Shown here piece after piece: positions 13,965 through 19,455 of a DNA stretch of 19,455 nucleotides (the stretch's first letter is position 1; every line of letters begins with the position of its first letter). The notes under the pieces were generated by a model. It was given only the letters and a program-made list of their open reading frames with translations. It was not told the origin of the DNA and did not search any database. The translations under genes were made by a program, and so were the position numbers. The stretch comes from an uncultured Collinsella sp. (GTDB taxonomy: Bacteria; Actinomycetota; Coriobacteriia; Coriobacteriales; Coriobacteriaceae): contig URNC01000020.1 in assembly GCA_900549065.1 (NCBI GenBank), positions 1 to 19,455 on the forward strand, written 5' to 3'.

Positions 13965-14825
13965 ATGAATCCCATTACCATGAAGCTCGTCGTCGATGAT
14001 CTGATTCTGCAGGCTCTGCGCGAGGACATTACGTTTGAGGACGTGAGCACGGCGAGCGTGTGCCCCACGGCGCGTCCCGCCACGGTGGAGCTTATCGCCA
14101 AAGCCGATGGCATCATCGCCGGCCTGGATGTGTTCGCTCGCACCTTTGAGCTGCTGGATTCGCAGAGCTCGGTGCTGCTCGACGTTGCCGATGGCGACGA
14201 GGTGCACGCCGGCGACCATGTGGGTCAGGTGCGCGGCGATGCGCGCGTGCTGCTTTCGGGTGAGCGCGTGGCGCTCAACTACCTGCAGCGCATGAGCGGC
14301 ATCGCTACCTATACACACAGCATGGCCGCGGCGCTCGAGGGAACCAAGACCGTGCTCGTCGACACGCGCAAGACCACGCCGGGCATGCGCGTGTTTGAGA
14401 AGGCGGCGGTTGAGATTGGCGGCGGCAGCAACCACCGCTACAACCTGTCGACGGCCGTCATGCTCAAGGACAACCACATCGATGCCGCCGGCGGCGTGAC
14501 GCGTGCGATCGAGATGGCGCGCGCCCATGCGTCGTTTACCACGACGGTCGAGATTGAGTGCGAGAACCTGGACATGGTGCGCGAGGCCGTGGAGGCCGGC
14601 GCCGACATCATCATGTTCGACAACATGACCCATGACGACATGACCGCCGCGATTGAGCTTATCGCCGGTCGCGCCAAGACCGAGTGCTCGGGCAACGTGG
14701 ACGCCAGCAATATCCGCGCGCTCGCCGACCTGGGCGTTGACTTTATTAGCTCGGGCGCGCTGACACACTCCGCCCCGATCCTCGACCTCTCACTTAAGCA
14801 CCTGCGTCTGCTGGACGGTAAATAA
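13965..14825 (+). CDS. nadC: Nicotinate-nucleotide pyrophosphorylase (quinolinate phosphoribosyltransferase)
   Basis: A 286-aa enzyme that converts quinolinate and PRPP to nicotinate mononucleotide, CO2 and pyrophosphate, joining the de novo route to the common NAD pathway. Family signatures include LREDITFEDVST near the N-terminus, RVALNYLQRMSGIAT, VDTRKTTPGMRVFEKAAVEIGGGSNHRYNLS (basic residues binding quinolinate and PRPP), MLKDNHI, and the barrel-end strands VEIECEN, IIMFDNM and FISSGALTHSA. Length is standard. The ATG is 3 bp after the nadB stop, with GGAGGA in the nadB tail as ribosome site. Its TAA stop shares its last A with the niaR start (TAATG), indicating coupling. Identification is secure. 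Confidence 0.97.
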   Translation: MNPITMKLVVDDLILQALREDITFEDVSTASVCPTARPATVELIAKADGIIAGLDVFARTFELLDSQSSVLLDVADGDEVHAGDHVGQVRGDARVLLSGERVALNYLQRMSGIATYTHSMAAALEGTKTVLVDTRKTTPGMRVFEKAAVEIGGGSNHRYNLSTAVMLKDNHIDAAGGVTRAIEMARAHASFTTTVEIECENLDMVREAVEAGADIIMFDNMTHDDMTAAIELIAGRAKTECSGNVDASNIRALADLGVDFISSGALTHSAPILDLSLKHLRLLDGK

Positions 14826-15370
14826 TGAACGCCCGCGAGCGTCGCCGTGCCATCATGGACGTGCTCGAGGTGGCCAAGGAGCCCGTTTCGGGCAGCGCAC
14901 TTGCCCGCGAGGTTGGCGTGAGCCGTCAGATCGTGGTGCAGGACATCGCCCTGCTGCGTGCCGATGGGCACGATGTCGTGGCCACCAACCGTGGTTATGT
15001 GCTGCAGGAGGCCCCCAGCAGCCCCGCCGTGCCCACGCGCTTGGTCAAGGTTCGCCACAGCGTGGAGCAGGCAGGCGATGAGCTCACGAGTATCGTCGAC
15101 GCCGGCGGCGCCGTGCTCAACGTGATCGTCAATCACCGCGTGTACGGCAAGATCACGGCCGACCTGGACATTCGCAATCGTCGCGATGTTGAGCGCTACC
15201 TGCACGATATCGAGAGCGGCAAGAGCTTTCCGCTACTAACGGTGACGAGCGGCTATCACTTCCATCGCATCGCGGCGGAGGACGAGCAAACCCTCGACGA
15301 GATCGAGGCGATGCTCAAGGAGAAAGGCTACTTGGCGGACCTAATGCCCTACGAAGACGATCTGTCCTAG
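14825..15370 (+). CDS. niaR: Niacin-responsive transcriptional repressor NiaR (HTH_11 + 3H)
   Basis: A 181-aa repressor of NAD genes. Residues 5-60 form a winged helix (RRRAIMDVLEVAKEPVSGSALAREVGVSRQIVVQDIALLRADG). Residues 71-175 are the 3H domain. Its metal ligands, recalled from the Thermotoga structure as His79, Glu87, His146 and His148, align one residue earlier at His78, Glu86, His145 and His147, so a Ni/Zn site and niacin pocket should be intact. The gene overlaps nadC by one base and is the last of the NAD operon. With the palindrome at 11417-11460 over the nadA promoter this makes a closed feedback loop: niacin-bound NiaR should shut the operon, itself included. A strong terminator follows. 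Confidence 0.95.
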   Translation: MNARERRRAIMDVLEVAKEPVSGSALAREVGVSRQIVVQDIALLRADGHDVVATNRGYVLQEAPSSPAVPTRLVKVRHSVEQAGDELTSIVDAGGAVLNVIVNHRVYGKITADLDIRNRRDVERYLHDIESGKSFPLLTVTSGYHFHRIAAEDEQTLDEIEAMLKEKGYLADLMPYEDDLS

Positions 15371-15383
15371 TAACGACGAATGC

Positions 15384-15423
15384 AAAAGGAGGCCTCCGCG
15401 GCGATGCGGAGGCCTCCTTTTTT
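15384..15423. terminator. Strong bidirectional intrinsic terminator between niaR and ferredoxin
   Basis: Arms 15384-15399 and 15406-15421 are a perfect 16-bp inverted repeat (AAAAGGAGGCCTCCGC) with a 6-nt loop, GGCGAT. A run of T follows to 15423 and four A precede it, so it can stop both the NAD operon (plus) and the converging ferredoxin gene (minus, stop at 15463). Confidence 0.95.
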
Positions 15424-15462
15424 GTGCACGGTGTACTTTTGAGTGTGCAGGTGGGGGAGTTG

Positions 15463-15648
15463 TTACTCCTCGACGATCTCGGTGATCGCGCCGGCGGGGC
15501 AAGCGTCCTGGCAAGCGCCACAGGCGACGCAGGAATCCTCGTCAGCGACGGTAGCGACGTCCTGGAGCTCCAGAACGCCAGCGGGGCAGGAGTCGACGCA
15601 AACGCCACAAGCGATGCACTCGTCGGCATCAATTACGGGATGAGCCAT
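15463..15648 (-). CDS. 2[4Fe-4S] ferredoxin
   Basis: A 61-aa clostridial-type ferredoxin, a soluble low-potential electron carrier. Two complete cluster motifs are present: CIACGVCVDSCP (Cys11, 14, 17, 21) and CVACGACQDACP (Cys40, 43, 46, 50). There are no extra domains. The ATG at 15648 has GAGGAA six bases upstream and gives MAHPVIDADECI; a start at 15714 would add 22 residues upstream of the promoter-proximal leader and is not supported. It is monocistronic: its promoter lies at about 15710-15737 and the shared terminator is 40 bp past its stop. It could serve fermentative enzymes or hydrogenases, but no partner is encoded beside it. Confidence 0.96.
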   Translation of the reverse strand: MAHPVIDADECIACGVCVDSCPAGVLELQDVATVADEDSCVACGACQDACPAGAITEIVEE

Positions 15649-15709
15649 GGTAGTTTCCTCTCTGTTGACCGACGCTACAGGCGATGCGCGTCGGTTTGAT
15701 TCGGGCAAA

Positions 15710-15737
15710 AACATACCACGGGAGCGACCGTTTGCAA
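15710..15737 (-). promoter_or_regulatory. Candidate ferredoxin promoter
   Basis: On the minus strand, TTGCAA (15737-15732) and TATGTT (15715-15710) are 16 bp apart, giving a leader of about 55 nt to the ATG at 15648. Good sigma-70 likeness, judged by eye. Confidence 0.6.
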
Positions 15738-15871
15738 TACCCTCTGACCGGCATCTTCATACCGTTCGCCGAGTATGCCAAGGTTTACTAAAAAACGCGC
15801 AGGTGGGGCCGTTGAGCTGCGTAAATGTTAGCTAAAGGTGACTTGAAATATAGGGCGATTGAGCGTGCTTG
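15738..15871. other. Intergenic stretch with no recognised feature
   Basis: This is the first part of the 658-bp gap between the ferredoxin and dnaK genes, upstream of the ferredoxin -35 element. I see no gene, no strong hairpin and no further promoter that I would defend. It is more AT-rich than its surroundings near 15780-15860. Confidence 0.5.
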
Positions 15872-16042
15872 CGGAAAGGGCATCCCGTTATTTGGCCGAA
15901 ACCCGGGTCGCAGTTTCCGGTTGGGCCCGCTAGCGGAAACTGCGACCCGGTATCAGCTCTCAAAACGGGATACGGTTTCCGGTTGAGTCTTCAGACGGAA
16001 ACTGCGACCCGGAATCCACGCTCAAACCGGGACGAGCTTTCC
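15872..16042. repeat. 171-bp array B: six alternately inverted units, related to array A
   Basis: Forward units are 15872-15887, 15934-15950 and 15996-16012; reverse units are 15904-15920, 15966-15982 and 16027-16042. The spacing is 30-32 nt throughout and the total length is 171 bp, the same as array A. CGGAAACTGCGACCCGG occurs exactly twice (15934, 15996) and once at 1016 in array A. Units 2 and 3 form a perfect 17-bp stem (15903-15919 with 15934-15950). Linkers such as TTTGGCCGAA and GCTCTCAAAA echo array A. It lies between the ferredoxin and dnaK promoters. Confidence 0.87.
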
Positions 16043-16165
16043 ACAAGACGGCCCCCAGGCACCCCCGGACGCAAACCTCAGCCATCTCTACATAGATCTC
16101 GATAGATTTTCCGAGAACTCAAACAGTGCGTCTACCTGCGTATTTGCGAACCTAAACTCTCGGCA

Positions 16166-16228
16166 ATAAGAAATCTTATATGAATTGACTTAGATTTTGT
16201 ATATTCCGGCCCATAAGGGGATACACTA
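16166..16228 (+). promoter_or_regulatory. AT-rich dnaK promoter region with a small dyad
   Basis: This is the most AT-rich part of the leader. It holds the dyad ATAAGA-AA-TCTTAT (16166-16179), TTGACT (16185-16190), TTGTAT (16197-16202) and GATACA (16220-16225); the last two are 17 bp apart. None is a full consensus, so the start site is uncertain. I saw neither a CIRCE (TTAGCACTC-N9-GAGTGCTAA) nor a HAIR (CTTGAGT-N7-ACTCAAG) element, the usual heat-shock operators for dnaK. Confidence 0.4.
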
Positions 16229-16250
16229 CATCCTGAAAGACAAGCCGAAA

Positions 16251-16278
16251 CACCGCTCGGCAGACCGCCGAGTCGGTG
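16251..16278 (+). promoter_or_regulatory. Hairpin in the dnaK 5' leader
   Basis: CACCGCTCGGC (16251-16261) pairs with GCCGAG-T-CGGTG (16267-16278): 11 bp with one bulged T and a 5-nt loop. It sits about 15 nt before the AGAGGGA ribosome site and could affect mRNA stability or translation. It does not itself cover the ribosome site. Confidence 0.55.
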
Positions 16279-16306
16279 CAAACGCACAAGAGAGAGGGAA
16301 TTTCTA

Positions 16307-18199
<1,893 letters not shown>

Positions 18200-18201
18200 T
18201 C

Positions 18202-19044
18202 ATGTCCGCCCGTAAAGCTCGCACGGAGGCGGCTGCCGCTGGCGCCGCCCCCGTTGACTCTGAGGAGAAGGACGTGAAGATTCCCGTAGAGGCCGTCGAC
18301 GATACCGAGGCCAACGAGGCCGAGGCCGCCGAGGCTGCCGAGAACCAGGTAGAGGATTCCAACCAGGAGGCGACGATGACCGAGGACGAGATGGTGGAAG
18401 CCGCTATCCGCGCCGGTGAGGAAGCCGCCGACAACGACTTTAAGCTCAAGTTCGAGCAGGCCCAAAAGGAGCTTGCCGACGTGCGCAACGAGCTCGATGC
18501 TGCGGCGGAGGCTCAGAAGGCCGCCGAGGACAAGGCGAAGGACGCCACCGAGCGCACCGCCCGTTTGCAGGCCGACTGGGAGAACTTCCGTCGCCGCACC
18601 GCCAACGAGCGCATCGCCGAGCGCGAGCGCGCGACCGAGAAGCTTGTCACCGCGCTGTTGCCGGTGATTGACGATATCGAGCGCGCGATCGACCATGCCC
18701 GCAGCCAAGAGCTTTCCGACGACTTTAAGCAGTTCGTCGACGGCGTCGATGCGGTTCATGCCAAGCTGCTCGATGTGTTTGCGCACGAGGGCGTTGAGCC
18801 CATCGACCCCAAGGGCGGGGCGTTCGATCCGCTCGAGCACCAGGCTGTGGGCCGCGTCGAGGACGCATCGCAGTACGACGAGACCGTCAACGACGTGTAC
18901 CAGAAGGGCTACCGCATGGCGGATCGCATCCTGCGTTCCGCGATGGTGACGGTGACCTACGGTGGCGAGAAGCGCCCCGCACCGGAGCCCGAAGCGGCGT
19001 CCGAGGATGCCACGGCCGATACGGCCGAGGGCACCGAGGAGTAA
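18202..19044 (+). CDS. grpE: Nucleotide exchange factor GrpE (start uncertain)
   Basis: The GrpE domain occupies about residues 75-255: a long coiled coil (FKLKFEQAQKELADVRNELDAAAEAQK...), the family motif LQADWENFRRRTANER, ALLPVIDDIERAI, then the beta-wing (GVEPIDPKGGAFDPLEHQAVGRV...VNDVYQKGYRMADRILRSAMVTV). GrpE drives ADP release from DnaK. As called (280 aa) it carries an acidic, Ala/Glu-rich N-terminal tail. Three in-frame starts are possible: ATG 18202, 2 bp after the dnaK stop with a weak ribosome site; GTG 18274 after GAGGAGAAGGA; and ATG 18376, preceded by a perfect AGGAGG (18365-18370), which would give 222 aa, nearer the usual size. I keep the longest because of its coupling to dnaK. 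The gene identity is secure. Confidence 0.93.
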   Translation: MSARKARTEAAAAGAAPVDSEEKDVKIPVEAVDDTEANEAEAAEAAENQVEDSNQEATMTEDEMVEAAIRAGEEAADNDFKLKFEQAQKELADVRNELDAAAEAQKAAEDKAKDATERTARLQADWENFRRRTANERIAERERATEKLVTALLPVIDDIERAIDHARSQELSDDFKQFVDGVDAVHAKLLDVFAHEGVEPIDPKGGAFDPLEHQAVGRVEDASQYDETVNDVYQKGYRMADRILRSAMVTVTYGGEKRPAPEPEAASEDATADTAEGTEE

Positions 19045-19049
19045 TTGAG

Positions 19050-19082
19050 AAGGGCCCCGGGGCAACACCCGGGGCCCTTTCT
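19050..19082 (+). terminator. Terminator-like hairpin between grpE and dnaJ
   Basis: AAGGGCCCCGGG (19050-19061) and CCCGGGGCCCTT (19068-19079) form a perfect 12-bp stem with loop GCAACA, followed by a short TCT. It begins six bases after the grpE stop. The U-tract is weak, so partial termination is likely, lowering dnaJ relative to dnaK and grpE. Confidence 0.75.
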
Positions 19083-19152
19083 GGCCAAGTGCCATATGAC
19101 AGCATGAGCCGTCGTCTGCATGGACGGCGGACGTAACAGGAGAGGAGCTACG

Positions 19153-19455
19153 ATGGCTGCAGGCAAAACCTTCTATGACATCCTGGGCGTATCCAAGAGC
19201 GCCTCCGATAAAGAGATCAAGAGCGCGTTTCGCAAGCTCGCGCAAAAATATCACCCCGATGCCGGCGGCGACGAGGCCAAGTTCAAGGAGATCAGCGAGG
19301 CCTACGAGACGCTTTCGGACGAGAAGAAGCGCAAAGAGTACGACCAGATGCTCATGTTTGGCGGTATGCCGGGCGCGGGCGGCGCGTATGGCGGCGGCTA
19401 CGGTGCCGGCGCGGGCGCCAGCGGCTGGGGCGATATCTTCGACAGCATCTTTAGC
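19153..19455 (+). CDS. dnaJ: Chaperone DnaJ, N-terminal part (cut by window edge)
   Basis: The first 101 codons of an Hsp40 co-chaperone. The J domain, KTFYDILGVSKSASDKEIKSAFRKLAQKYHPDAGGDEAKFKEISEAYETLSDEKKRKEYD, has the essential HPD at about residues 34-36 that stimulates DnaK ATPase. A Gly/Ala/Tyr-rich G/F-type linker follows (GGMPGAGGAYGGGYGAGAGASG), then GWGDIFDSIFS, typical of the end of that linker. Whether the zinc-finger domain of DnaJ or the CbpA form follows is not visible. The ATG at 19153 has GGAGAGGAG upstream. The 108-bp gap from grpE contains a terminator-like hairpin and a small GCCGTC/GACGGC hairpin (19108-19128). The frame is open to the window end. Confidence 0.95.
   Translation, partial: MAAGKTFYDILGVSKSASDKEIKSAFRKLAQKYHPDAGGDEAKFKEISEAYETLSDEKKRKEYDQMLMFGGMPGAGGAYGGGYGAGAGASGWGDIFDSIFS

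Overview
The window is high-GC DNA with closely packed genes, short leaders and strong Shine-Dalgarno sequences. Gene content (nadA-nadB-nadC-niaR, a short 2[4Fe-4S] ferredoxin, dnaK-grpE-dnaJ, a HypFCDE block with a NikR-type regulator) suggests a gut actinobacterium of the class Coriobacteriia, probably Collinsella or a near relative. The taxon is an inference from gene order and composition; no rRNA or marker search was possible.

Layout. Bases 1-709 (minus) are the N-terminal two thirds of an IS110-family transposase cut by the window edge. Bases 710-1166 carry no gene but hold repeats: two direct REP-like hairpins and a 171-bp array of six alternately inverted 14-17-bp units. Bases 1167-7881 (minus) are a nickel/[NiFe]-hydrogenase maturation block. 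In transcription order it is a small unknown protein, a NikR-like regulator with a His/Cys-rich tail, hypF, hypC, hypD and hypE, then a HAD phosphatase probably read from its own promoter. Bases 7950-9145 hold trxA (minus) and a divergent UDG-fold protein that appears to have lost its catalytic motifs. Bases 9210-11209 (minus) are a GHKL sensor kinase / LytTR response regulator pair with overlapping stop and start codons. Bases 11417-15423 (plus) form a complete de novo NAD operon, nadA-nadB-nadC-niaR, with a 44-bp NiaR-type operator over the nadA promoter and a strong terminator at the end. Bases 15463-15648 (minus) encode a ferredoxin. Bases 15649-16306 are a 658-bp intergenic region with a second copy of the 171-bp array and the dnaK leader. 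Bases 16307-19455 (plus) are dnaK, grpE, a terminator-like hairpin and the start of dnaJ, which runs off the window.

How the genes work together. HypF makes the cyanide precursor with HypE, HypC and HypD assemble Fe(CN)2CO, and the NikR-like protein probably ties the locus to nickel supply. HypA and HypB, the nickel-insertion proteins, are not in this window. In the NAD operon, aspartate is oxidised (NadB), condensed to quinolinate (NadA) and converted to nicotinate mononucleotide (NadC). NiaR, the niacin-sensing repressor, is encoded last and should repress its own operon through the palindrome over the nadA -35 element.

The most unusual material is non-coding: the two 171-bp arrays about 15 kb apart with the same six-unit, ~31-nt-period architecture; several different REP/BIME-like palindromes; and the transposase-proximal region, which could encode an IS110 bridge RNA.
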